Positions 1 to 5,799 of a stretch of 6,174 nucleotides of DNA are shown piece after piece (position 1 is the first letter of the stretch; every line of letters starts with the position of its first letter). The stretch comes from Spirulina sp. DLM2.Bin59. GTDB taxonomy: Bacteria > Cyanobacteriota > Cyanobacteriia > Cyanobacteriales > Spirulinaceae. The position numbers and the translations under genes are program-made. The notes beneath the pieces are model-generated. The model searched no databases. It saw only the letters and a list, made by a program, of their open reading frames with translations, and was not told the origin of the DNA. Location of the stretch: the NCBI GenBank assembly GCA_007693875.1, contig RECT01000179.1:1-6174 (forward strand), written 5' to 3'.

Positions 1-161
1 GTTTAACCGGGTTTACGTTCTTGGGGGGGATAGGGCTGCTTCTGGGGGGTCAGGATGGAGGGGCGATCGCCCTGTTTTGTTTGGCGGCCTTTTGGGGTTT
101 CCTGCTGCTGCGCAATTTATTGAATCTCTGGACCAAGGAACGCCTCGAAAAATTACGCTAA
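1..161 (+). CDS. C-terminal end of an unidentified membrane protein (partial)
   Basis: The reading frame that starts a codon at base 3 stays open to a TAA at 159-161 and gives 52 residues. They read as two hydrophobic stretches, about residues 4-14 and 21-40 (AIALFCLAAFWGFLLLRNLL), separated by a short GGQDGG turn. A charged tail, TKERLEKLR, closes the protein. This is the pattern of a helical hairpin at the end of an inner-membrane or thylakoid protein with a basic cytoplasmic tail. The start lies outside the window and no family motif is visible, so I assign no function. A HIP1 site falls within the coding part. The gene runs toward the next gene, with a hairpin after its stop. Composition and the clean membrane-protein reading support it, but the short length limits certainty. 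Confidence 0.6.
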   Translation, partial: LTGFTFLGGIGLLLGGQDGGAIALFCLAAFWGFLLLRNLLNLWTKERLEKLR

Positions 162-182
162 ACCCTTGGGGGAAAGGTTTTG

Positions 183-204
183 GGGGCGAAAGATTTTTCG
201 CCCC
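183..204. terminator. Perfect 9-bp hairpin between convergent genes; possible bidirectional terminator or dispersed palindrome
   Basis: GGGGCGAAA (183-191) and TTTCGCCCC (196-204) form a perfect 9-bp stem around a 4-base loop, GATT. A G-T pair (182/205) can extend it. It lies 21 bases after the stop of the upstream rightward gene and 24 bases beyond the stop of the leftward TIGR02652 gene, where a shared terminator would sit. Neither side has a clean run of T: rightward it continues TACCCATTATTT, leftward CAAAACC. It is therefore not a textbook intrinsic terminator. The form resembles short intergenic palindromes that recur in cyanobacterial genomes, but this is from memory. Confidence 0.5.
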
Positions 205-228
205 TACCCATTATTTCCCAGGGTGCAT

Positions 229-741
229 CTAATCAAACAGACGAAAATAGGGATAGCGCACCGGCACGCCCGGTTCCTTCTCCAGGGCAAAATTAATCAC
301 ATCCCAGGAGGGGTCCTCAGTATGTTCAGGACTGAACACCACCGGCAAACCATATAACCGAGGCACTTTTGCTTCATTATTGCCGCCGCGCCAGGGGTTG
401 CTGCGTTCAAGATAGGCACTCACCAACTCCTGATAGCGGTAGGCAATCATCACCTTGGTAGCGCGGTAGCCTTGGGTATAGAGGCGATCGAGGGCTTCAT
501 GGATTTCAAAACGAATCCCGTCGGGGTGGGTATGTTGGCGATACCATTCCCCCTCCCATTGTCGCCAATGCCGTCCCGATTGCAGATGTACCAATTCTTC
601 CGTTTTGGGGTCAGCTTCAAAGGCCCCATGGCGAGGACAGAGGTAAGTGTCGGTCAGGGTCAACGCCGGGATCGTTTGGCGACAATGGGGACATTGGATT
701 TCTGTGCCGAAGATCGGGTACTGAAACGCCGGGTTAATCAT
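229..741 (-). CDS. TIGR02652 family cyanobacterial zinc-ribbon-like protein, function unknown
   Basis: The 170-residue product carries CPHC at 17-20 and CPRH at 35-38, separated by exactly 14 residues. This is the CxxC-x14-CxxH signature that defines TIGR02652, a conserved family of about 170 residues known only from cyanobacteria. The four ligands should bind one zinc ion in a small N-terminal ribbon. The rest is a soluble domain rich in W, Y and R (for example HWRQWEGEWYRQH at 58-70, and PRLYGLPVVF in the C-terminal part), with no signal peptide or membrane segment. The role of the family is unknown, so I give none. The ATG at 739-741 is preferred because it gives the usual family length. 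There is no clear Shine-Dalgarno sequence, but a perfect TATAAT lies 53 bases upstream. The gene is divergent from ureG across 154 bp and convergent with the membrane-protein gene on its other side. Confidence 0.92.
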   Translation of the reverse strand: MINPAFQYPIFGTEIQCPHCRQTIPALTLTDTYLCPRHGAFEADPKTEELVHLQSGRHWRQWEGEWYRQHTHPDGIRFEIHEALDRLYTQGYRATKVMIAYRYQELVSAYLERSNPWRGGNNEAKVPRLYGLPVVFSPEHTEDPSWDVINFALEKEPGVPVRYPYFRLFD

Positions 742-794
742 AAGACCACGCTAATAAAGCTAGAGAAAAGCCGTCTGAGGGCTAATGTGGTTTC

Positions 795-800
795 ATTATA
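795..800 (-). promoter_or_regulatory. Candidate -10 element for the TIGR02652 gene
   Basis: Read leftward, the bases are TATAAT, a perfect sigma-70 type -10 hexamer. It would place the transcript start roughly 45 bases before the ATG at 741. No convincing TTGACA-like element is found 16-18 bases upstream, so the promoter would be weak or activator dependent. Position and exact match are seen; activity is inferred. Confidence 0.4.
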
Positions 801-864
801 GGACTTCCCGCCCAGGGGCTGAGGCTGATTTCCATGGCGCTCCATCAGTGGGGGGCTTTCCCTT

Positions 865-870
865 TAAGAT
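865..870 (+). promoter_or_regulatory. Candidate -10 element for ureG
   Basis: TAAGAT at 865-870 matches five of six bases of the -10 consensus and lies 25 bases before the ureG start, giving a leader of about 20 bases. No good -35 hexamer is seen, and no GTA-N8-TAC NtcA site is present in the 742-895 spacer. Nitrogen control by NtcA is therefore not supported here. Confidence 0.25.
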
Positions 871-895
871 AGGGTGATTCTTTCAGAGTGAAGTT

Positions 896-1495
896 ATGGC
901 TGCCTATCGTGTTGGCATTGCGGGCCCGGTGGGGTCGGGGAAAACGGCGTTACTCGATGCTCTCTGTAAGGCATTGCGGGATCACTATCAGATCGCCGTA
1001 GTGACCAATGATATTTATACCCAGGAAGATGCTCAGTTTTTGGTGCGATCGCAGGCCCTCAGTCCCGATCGCATCCGGGGCGTGGAAACCGGCGGCTGTC
1101 CCCACACGGCGATCCGGGAAGATGCTTCGATGAATTTGGCGGCGGTGGAGGAGCTAGAGGCGCAGTTTAACCCGTTGCAGTTGGTCTTCCTGGAAAGTGG
1201 GGGGGATAATTTAGCGGCAACCTTTAGCCCGGAGTTGGTGGATCTCACCCTTTATGTCATTGATCTGGCGGCGGGGGATAAAATTCCCCGCAAGGGCGGG
1301 CCGGGGATCACCAAGTCGGATCTGTTGGTGATCAATAAGATTGATCTAGCTCCCTATGTGGGGGCAGATCTGGCGGTGATGGCACGGGATGCGGCGAAAA
1401 TGCGGGGCGATCGCCCCTTTGTCTTCACCAATCTTAAAACCCAGGAGGGGTTAGGGGAGGTGTTAGCATTTATTCGCCAGCGGATCATTAATTGA
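896..1495 (+). CDS. ureG: Urease accessory GTPase UreG
   Basis: UreG is a cytoplasmic SIMIBI-class GTPase. It dimerises, binds nickel and hands it to urease with UreD/H, UreF and UreE, with GTP hydrolysis driving transfer. The 199-residue product is full length for the family. The P-loop GPVGSGKT is at 10-17. The invariant metal-binding CPH is at 68-70, within GGCPHTAIREDAS. ESGGDN is at 100-105, and the guanine-specificity motif NKID is at 147-150. There is no His-rich N-terminal extension, so any nickel store must be on another protein. The ATG at 896 is preceded by GAGTGAAG, a weak ribosome site, and places the P-loop at the usual distance from the start. No other urease gene is in the window. 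Dispersed ure genes are known in some cyanobacteria such as Synechocystis, so this is not alarming. The gene ends 9 bp from the convergent M61 peptidase gene. Confidence 0.98.
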   Translation: MAAYRVGIAGPVGSGKTALLDALCKALRDHYQIAVVTNDIYTQEDAQFLVRSQALSPDRIRGVETGGCPHTAIREDASMNLAAVEELEAQFNPLQLVFLESGGDNLAATFSPELVDLTLYVIDLAAGDKIPRKGGPGITKSDLLVINKIDLAPYVGADLAVMARDAAKMRGDRPFVFTNLKTQEGLGEVLAFIRQRIIN

Positions 1496-1504
1496 GCCAG
1501 GGAT

Positions 1505-3289
1505 CTAGCAACGGAGCCACCCCGCTAACAGTTGCTTTTGTTCCGGAGTGGGGGACTTAACCCGCCGGAGTTTATATTGATTGGGTTGCGGTTCCCCTAA
1601 GGTAACGGTGGCATGGCGTAGTTGATCATCGTGGAAAAAGGCGATCGCCACCTCATCCCCCGGTTGAAAATCCTGTAAACGGCTTTCCCATTGTTCCGTA
1701 TTCACCCGCCAACCGGCGATCGCCACCAACTCATCCCCCGGATCAATCCCCACCTGCGCCGCTGGGGAATCCGCCACCACAAAGGTAATCATCGTCCTGC
1801 CATTATCCTCCTTGATACGGATGCCGCAATGGGGGGTTTTAGGGGCGATCGCCTGCAACTCTAAACCAAAGGGCTGCAAATAGGCCGCCAAGGGCAAATC
1901 ATCCAACCCATGGAGATACCGCCCCAAAAAGTCGCTCAAATCACAATCCGCCACCGACTCCAGCACCGCCACCAACTGCGCAGCACTGTAGCCCCGCTCC
2001 TCCCGGCCAAATTGCTCCCACATTTGCGCCATCACTGTATTGAGCGATCGCCCATTATCATGGCGTTGGCGAATCTTTAAATCCAACAACAACGCCACCA
2101 ATTGCCCCTTGAGGTAATAGGACATTTGAGAATTATCACTGTGGGCATCGCGGCGATAGAGCTTAATCCAAGCATCAAAACTGGATTCACTCAAAGGCTG
2201 CACATTGCGCCCCGGTGTCAGTAAATAGCGGGTAATATCCCGACTCAGGCTTTCCAAATAGGTATCAACCCCATAGATCCCCGCCCAATGGGGAATCAGC
2301 AGATCATAATAACTGGTAATCCCCTCACAAAACCACAGGGAAGGGGTGTAGTTTTCCTGCGTATAATCAAAGGTTTCTAACTCAATGGGGCGAATTCGCT
2401 TCACATTCCAAAGGTGGAAAAACTCATGGGCCACCAGTTGGAGAAAACGATAGTATTTCTCGCGAGATTGCTCCGCAAAGCTCCCGCCAATGCCCAGGGC
2501 AAACCGGGAATAAATCAATGAACAACAGTTTTTATGCTCCAAACCGCCAAAGTTATTGGCGGTGAGGTGGAGAATGAATTTATAGTCCTCGTAGGGCAAG
2601 CCCCCAAACATCGCCGCTTCCGTGGCAATAATTTTCTGCGTATCCTCAATCAGTCGGTCAATTTTAAAATTGCCATCTCCCCAAATCACCCATTGATGGG
2701 GTTTCCCCTCCACCTCAAAGTCATGGATTTGATTGGGGCCAATTTCAAAGGGACTATCCACAAGGGTATCAAAATCCGCTGCCCAAAAAAGATTTTCCCC
2801 TTTCCCTGGCAATGCTGTGGTGATCCGCCAATCGGGGTAGGGGGGGATAATTTCCACCGTTAAGGGATTTTGCTCATAGCCGGGTAGATAGCAAAATAGG
2901 GCTGCGCCATTGAAATAACCGTGGCTGCCATCGAGGTGATTGGTGCGCACCGTCAGTTCATTGGCAAAGACGCGGTAGTGAACGGTGATGCTGGCGGTAG
3001 GGGGGCAATCAATTTGCCAGTGATTTTTACTGAGCTTACGCCAGGGTAAAGGCTGCCCAGCTTGATCCGTAGCGGCAAATTCTTGGACATGGCGGGCATA
3101 TTCCCGCACCAAATAAGAACCCGGTGTCCACACCGGCATGATTAACTCTAAATGCTCCCCCTGCCAGGGTTCCACCGTCAGCGAGACCTGGAAGTAATGG
3201 TTTTGGGGCATGGGCATGGCGACTTGATAGTACAATCTCACCTTTTGATCAATGGAAGCAGCGTCAAACAAAGCAGTGGCGTGGATCAT
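1505..3289 (-). CDS. M61 family zinc metallopeptidase (glycyl aminopeptidase type) with C-terminal PDZ domain
   Basis: The 594-residue product matches the three-part M61 layout. There is an N-terminal beta domain (about 15-180), a thermolysin-like catalytic domain (about 215-460) and a PDZ domain (about 485-567). The zinc motif HEFFH is at 288-292, with the likely third ligand E322 in WFCEGITSYY. FGGLEH at 247-252 matches the conserved substrate-side strand. YYLKG at 391-395 carries the conserved tyrosine and lysine. The PDZ part shows the protease-type signature SPAAQVGIDPGDELVAIAG (508-526). M61 enzymes cleave N-terminal residues, with preference for Gly or Ala in the characterised bacterial member; the substrate here is unknown. 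No signal peptide or membrane helix is seen, so it is probably cytoplasmic. The ATG at 3287-3289 lacks a Shine-Dalgarno sequence, but family-typical sequence (VRLYYQVAMP) begins soon after it. The gene is convergent with ureG and divergent from the DUF1499 gene. Confidence 0.95.
   Translation of the reverse strand: MIHATALFDAASIDQKVRLYYQVAMPMPQNHYFQVSLTVEPWQGEHLELIMPVWTPGSYLVREYARHVQEFAATDQAGQPLPWRKLSKNHWQIDCPPTASITVHYRVFANELTVRTNHLDGSHGYFNGAALFCYLPGYEQNPLTVEIIPPYPDWRITTALPGKGENLFWAADFDTLVDSPFEIGPNQIHDFEVEGKPHQWVIWGDGNFKIDRLIEDTQKIIATEAAMFGGLPYEDYKFILHLTANNFGGLEHKNCCSLIYSRFALGIGGSFAEQSREKYYRFLQLVAHEFFHLWNVKRIRPIELETFDYTQENYTPSLWFCEGITSYYDLLIPHWAGIYGVDTYLESLSRDITRYLLTPGRNVQPLSESSFDAWIKLYRRDAHSDNSQMSYYLKGQLVALLLDLKIRQRHDNGRSLNTVMAQMWEQFGREERGYSAAQLVAVLESVADCDLSDFLGRYLHGLDDLPLAAYLQPFGLELQAIAPKTPHCGIRIKEDNGRTMITFVVADSPAAQVGIDPGDELVAIAGWRVNTEQWESRLQDFQPGDEVAIAFFHDDQLRHATVTLGEPQPNQYKLRRVKSPTPEQKQLLAGWLRC
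1507..1539 (+). terminator. Possible imperfect terminator for ureG inside the end of the M61 gene
   Basis: AGCAAC (1507-1512) pairs with GTTGCT (1531-1536), an inner AGC/GCT pair (1515-1517 with 1524-1526) extends the structure, and TTT follows at 1537-1539. It starts 11 bases after the ureG stop. The stem is interrupted and the T run short, and the same bases encode the C-terminus of the peptidase on the other strand. It may be coincidental. Confidence 0.25.
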
Positions 3290-3306
3290 GAAGAGGAAAA
3301 AAGAAA

Positions 3307-3336
3307 ATTAGCAACAAGGATTCATTAACATTGCAA
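3307..3336 (-). promoter_or_regulatory. Candidate promoter of the M61 peptidase gene
   Basis: Read leftward, TTGCAA (3331-3336) and GCTAAT (3307-3312) are separated by 18 bases. Each matches four of six consensus bases of a sigma-70 promoter. Transcription would start near 3300, about 10 bases before the ATG, giving a very short pyrimidine-rich leader. This agrees with the lack of a Shine-Dalgarno site. It is a motif match only. Confidence 0.3.
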
Positions 3337-3351
3337 GCACCCTGAAACACT

Positions 3352-3370
3352 TGATGGCATCTGATGGCAT
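3352..3370. repeat. Tandem 9-bp direct repeat TGATGGCAT in the divergent spacer
   Basis: TGATGGCAT occurs at 3352-3360 and again at 3362-3370, one base apart, so the copies are spaced 10 bp start to start, about one helical turn. They lie between the M61 and DUF1499 genes, about 15 bases upstream of the candidate M61 -35 element. This spacing would suit a protein binding one face of the helix, but a chance or slippage origin is equally possible. Confidence 0.4.
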
Positions 3371-3444
3371 GGAGAAAGGGGAAACGCTCACCGTCTGGGT
3401 CAAAATACAGGATTGCTGTCGCTGAATGGAGGGACTCTGACCCC

Positions 3445-3450
3445 TACAAT
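3445..3450 (+). promoter_or_regulatory. Candidate -10 element for the DUF1499 gene
   Basis: TACAAT at 3445-3450 matches five of six bases of the -10 consensus and lies 28 bases before the ATG at 3479. The hexamer 17 bases upstream (CTGAAT, 3422-3427) is only a weak -35 match. If this -10 is real, a TTG start at 3413 could not be on the transcript, which supports the ATG at 3479. Confidence 0.35.
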
Positions 3451-3478
3451 TGAGAGGGTTAGTTCAAAAAGAGATTAT

Positions 3479-3853
3479 ATGTTTGCTGGTCAACGTCCGC
3501 AAAATTTAGGCGTGAAACAGGGAAAACTCGCCCCCTGCCCCGGAACCCCCAACTGTGTTTGTAGCCAAAGCACAGCCGCCGGGTCGAAGATTGAGCCATT
3601 ACCGGCGATCGCCATCCCCCAATTGCGCGAAATCATTGAATCGATGGAGCGCACCCGGATTATTGAGGCGACAGAAGACTACCTCTATGCTGAATTTACC
3701 AGTAAATTGATGGGGTTTGTGGATGATGTGGAGTTTTATTGCGATCGCGCCGCCAATGTCACCCAGGTGCGATCGGCATCCCGGCTGGGGAAATCTGACT
3801 TGGGGGTGAATCGTCAACGGGTGGAGGCCATTCGCGCCCGCATCCAGGGTTAG
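3479..3853 (+). CDS. DUF1499 family protein
   Basis: The 124-residue product is a full DUF1499 protein, a family of unknown function found in cyanobacteria, proteobacteria and plastid-bearing eukaryotes. Family features seen are LAPCPGTPNCVCSQ at 17-30, the MGFVDDVEFY block at 78-87, and the closing RSASRLGKSDLGVN run from 98. The frame is open back to a TTG at 3413, but I start it at ATG 3479. MFAGQRPQNLGV is the usual N-terminus of cyanobacterial members, the extra 22 residues look random, and a -10 element lies inside the extension. An AAAAAGAG stretch before the ATG is a weak ribosome site. There is no signal peptide from this start. Four cysteines (20, 26, 28, 88) are present, and C28 stands where I recall many homologues having serine. 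Its TAG overlaps the TAA of the convergent TpsB gene by 4 bp. Confidence 0.9.
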   Translation: MFAGQRPQNLGVKQGKLAPCPGTPNCVCSQSTAAGSKIEPLPAIAIPQLREIIESMERTRIIEATEDYLYAEFTSKLMGFVDDVEFYCDRAANVTQVRSASRLGKSDLGVNRQRVEAIRARIQG

Positions 3854-5619
3854 AACCGCACACCGATACTAAAGTAGATGCCGTGATCCTGAGCATTTTG
3901 CCCCCGATCCTCCAAGTTAACCAAGGGTAAGCCATAGTCAAGGCGGAGGCTGATCCTGGGGTCAGGTTGCCAAATCACCCCTGTACCCACGCCCGCGATA
4001 AACCGCTGGCGGGGCAGGGGGTTGGGGTTATTGGCGGCATTCCAGATCCACCCCGCATCGATAAAGGGAGCCAGGATCACCATCGCATCCCCCGATTCAT
4101 TGCGGGCCAGGGTCATGCGATTTTCCACAGAAAACCGTAGGCCATTATCGGCGGCCCGGGCATTTTGCCGGAACCCCCGCACCGATTGCCCCCCCCCGAT
4201 CACAAATTGCTGGGAGGGTAAGAGGGGATCAAAGGCATATTGCACATCGGCGGAAAAGATTAAAAAGCTATTGGCATTGAGCACTTGGGCCCGTTGCACT
4301 TGGCCCAACCAACTGAGAAATTGCCCATCGGGGATGGGGTTCGGGTTGCGGGTAGCGTTGAACAGATCCAAACCGAGGCTAAATTGCGATCGCACCGCCC
4401 AAGCCCCCTGGGTATCCCGCCGGAGGTAATCCTGGCCAAACTTTAAAACCGTTGTGGTGGTGCGTCCGTCGGGATTCGGCCCTAAACCAAAGGGGGTGGG
4501 GCCGGCAAAGGTGAAGGTTTGCCCGGTTTGGTGGGTTAACCCTGTGGAGAGGGCGAATTCCTCGCGGGGATTGCGGACGAGGGGCTGACGATAACTCAAT
4601 TCATAGAGGGCGGAATTACCCCGAATTTCTAAAATATCGAAGGGTTCTTGGACGACATTATTGCGGTTAAAGGAGGTACGGAATTGCACCGTCCCATCCA
4701 TGGCATTGACGGGATACTGATAATTAAAATCGAGGGTGTCGGAACCCCCCCGCGTCGTGCGGCGGAACCCCGCCCCCAAACGATCGCCGGCTCCTGTCAG
4801 GTTTTGATAGTTGACATTCACCCCCATCCGTTCAGAACCGACACTGGGGGGGGAATAGTTATCAAGGCTGACATTGCCGCTTAAACGCCGGGATTCCGTC
4901 ACCCGCACGACGAGAATACTTCTCGCTGGCTCTGTACCACTGCGTAAACTCGCTTCAATATTTTCAATCAGGGGATCATTGCGCAGCAGGCGCAATTGAT
5001 CTTCAAGGCGGGCGGTGTTGAGGGGGGTGCGGGCCCCGAGGGCGATGCGATCGCGAATATAACTGGCATTTAAATGCTGATGCCCCTCCACCTCAATGGC
5101 CTCAATGCCCCCCTCTAAGACGAGGATTTCAATCTGCCCGGTGGCGATGGTTTCGGGATTGAGCACAGCGCGGGAGGTGATGTAACCCCCGGCCAAATAC
5201 CGCTCCGTTACTTGGTCAGCAATTTGTTGTAGTTCACTTTCCGTAGCGAGGCGACCGCGAAGGGGGGCGATCGCCTCCTCAAAATTCGCTGTGGTAAACA
5301 GGCTACTGCCTGTGATTGTTATGGTTTCTACAAAAATGTCCGCTTCACTTTCCGGCGCGGGTTCCGGTGGTGGTGCAGGAGGATCAGGGGTGGGCAGCGG
5401 TTCAACCGGTTCGAGGGGTAACGGTTCAGGGAGTTCTAAATTGGGTTGTAGGAAGCGGTCTTGATTGGTTTCTGGAATTTGGGCAATGGGGAACGGGGCA
5501 GGGAGGGTCGTCACCGTTGTGGCCATCGCCCCTTGTCCCTGCCATCCCCACAGCCCCAAGGTTCCAACCACCAACCCCAATCCCTGGGCATGGTGGAGCA
5601 TTTGCAAAAATCTGGACAT
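3850..5619 (-). CDS. TpsB/FhaC/ShlB family outer-membrane transporter of a two-partner secretion system
   Basis: TpsB proteins are 16-strand Omp85-superfamily barrels that pass large TpsA exoproteins across the outer membrane. The 589-residue product has, in order: a probable signal peptide (hydrophobic GLGLVVGTLGLWGW at 13-26, cleavage after AMA at 31-33); a short DRFLQ motif at 54-58; a proline/glutamate-rich linker (about 61-91); POTRA domain 1 (about 95-170); POTRA domain 2 (about 171-242); and the barrel to a C-terminal F. The lid-loop motif VRGF is at 480-483 within GGGQSVRGF, and the partner motif FIDAG at 519-523. These two interact in FhaC. The ATG at 5617-5619 has GAGGGG 11 bases upstream and gives a full signal peptide. 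The gene contains homopolymers G9, C8 and G7 in the coding sense. No TpsA is in the window; the nearest codirectional gene is the partial one at 5800. The substrate is unknown. A polypeptide role other than TPS, such as a general Omp85-like export, is less likely given the two POTRAs. Confidence 0.95.
   Translation of the reverse strand: MSRFLQMLHHAQGLGLVVGTLGLWGWQGQGAMATTVTTLPAPFPIAQIPETNQDRFLQPNLELPEPLPLEPVEPLPTPDPPAPPPEPAPESEADIFVETITITGSSLFTTANFEEAIAPLRGRLATESELQQIADQVTERYLAGGYITSRAVLNPETIATGQIEILVLEGGIEAIEVEGHQHLNASYIRDRIALGARTPLNTARLEDQLRLLRNDPLIENIEASLRSGTEPARSILVVRVTESRRLSGNVSLDNYSPPSVGSERMGVNVNYQNLTGAGDRLGAGFRRTTRGGSDTLDFNYQYPVNAMDGTVQFRTSFNRNNVVQEPFDILEIRGNSALYELSYRQPLVRNPREEFALSTGLTHQTGQTFTFAGPTPFGLGPNPDGRTTTTVLKFGQDYLRRDTQGAWAVRSQFSLGLDLFNATRNPNPIPDGQFLSWLGQVQRAQVLNANSFLIFSADVQYAFDPLLPSQQFVIGGGQSVRGFRQNARAADNGLRFSVENRMTLARNESGDAMVILAPFIDAGWIWNAANNPNPLPRQRFIAGVGTGVIWQPDPRISLRLDYGLPLVNLEDRGQNAQDHGIYFSIGVRF
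4189..4197 (-). repeat. G9 homopolymer within the TpsB coding sequence
   Basis: Nine consecutive C on the given strand read as G9 in the gene and encode the three glycines at 475-477, just before the conserved QSVRGF. A one-base slip would shift the frame and remove roughly the last 115 residues. Similar long G tracts act as phase switches in surface genes of some pathogens; whether this one varies is unknown. Confidence 0.7.
4846..4853 (-). repeat. C8 homopolymer within the TpsB coding sequence
   Basis: Eight consecutive G on the given strand read as C8 in the gene and encode the end of serine 256 and prolines 257-258 near the start of the barrel. It is the second long mononucleotide run in the same gene. 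A third, G7 in the coding sense, lies at 4745-4751 and covers the RGGS turn. Confidence 0.65.
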
Positions 5620-5799
5620 GGATTAAGTTTCCCCTCATCAGGTTGATACTCATCATTCCGCTTTCCCGGGGACTCGACTCAAAACTGCCCTATTGAACAG
5701 GGGCGTTATCGAGGCCAACAGGACTGCTCGAACACTGTCGCAATTCTAATGCCTGAACTGCTTAAGTACAAACTTTTTGATTTAACTTTTCCCCAGGGT
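5620..5799. other. Spacer between the partial secreted-domain gene and the TpsB gene
   Basis: This 180-bp stretch has no supported gene; open frames across it on the other strand are low-complexity shadows. It holds the TpsB ribosome-site candidate GAGGGG (leftward, 5631-5636), and AACTTTT appears twice at 5771-5777 and 5784-5790. I see no strong promoter and no clear intrinsic terminator after the upstream gene, so read-through into the TpsB gene is possible but unproven. Confidence 0.4.

Larger units (their letters stand above)
63..5274. repeat. Twelve dispersed HIP1 palindromes (GCGATCGC)
   Basis: Exact copies start at 63, 1045, 1407, 1641, 1716, 1845, 2044, 3605, 3741, 4386, 5047 and 5267. 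In random sequence of this length about 0.1 copy would be expected. All lie in coding sequence. HIP1 over-representation is typical of many cyanobacteria, so it mainly identifies the lineage and indicates that these genes share the host's base usage. Confidence 0.95.

Noticed and set aside
472..801. Rightward open frame of 109 codons opposite the TIGR02652 gene
   Set aside because: It lies antisense to a gene with an exact family signature, its protein has no recognisable domain, and its frame is a shadow.
742..895. NtcA-type nitrogen control site upstream of ureG
   Set aside because: No GTA-N8-TAC or close variant is present in the spacer.
3413..3478. TTG-started 22-residue N-terminal extension of the DUF1499 protein
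   Set aside because: The extension does not look like family sequence or a signal peptide, it contains the candidate -10 element, and ATG 3479 gives the usual N-terminus.
4022..4429. Rightward open frame of 135 codons opposite the TpsB barrel region
   Set aside because: It is entirely antisense to conserved barrel coding sequence, with Arg- and Pro-rich noise and no family pattern.
5316..5696. Rightward and leftward frames over the TpsB signal peptide, linker and upstream spacer
   Set aside because: They are low-complexity shadows (W/G/P rich) of the proline-rich linker, with no independent coding signal.
5687..5706. GCCCT...AGGGGC dyad upstream of the TpsB gene as a terminator or operator
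   Set aside because: Only four contiguous base pairs form and no T tract follows on either strand.
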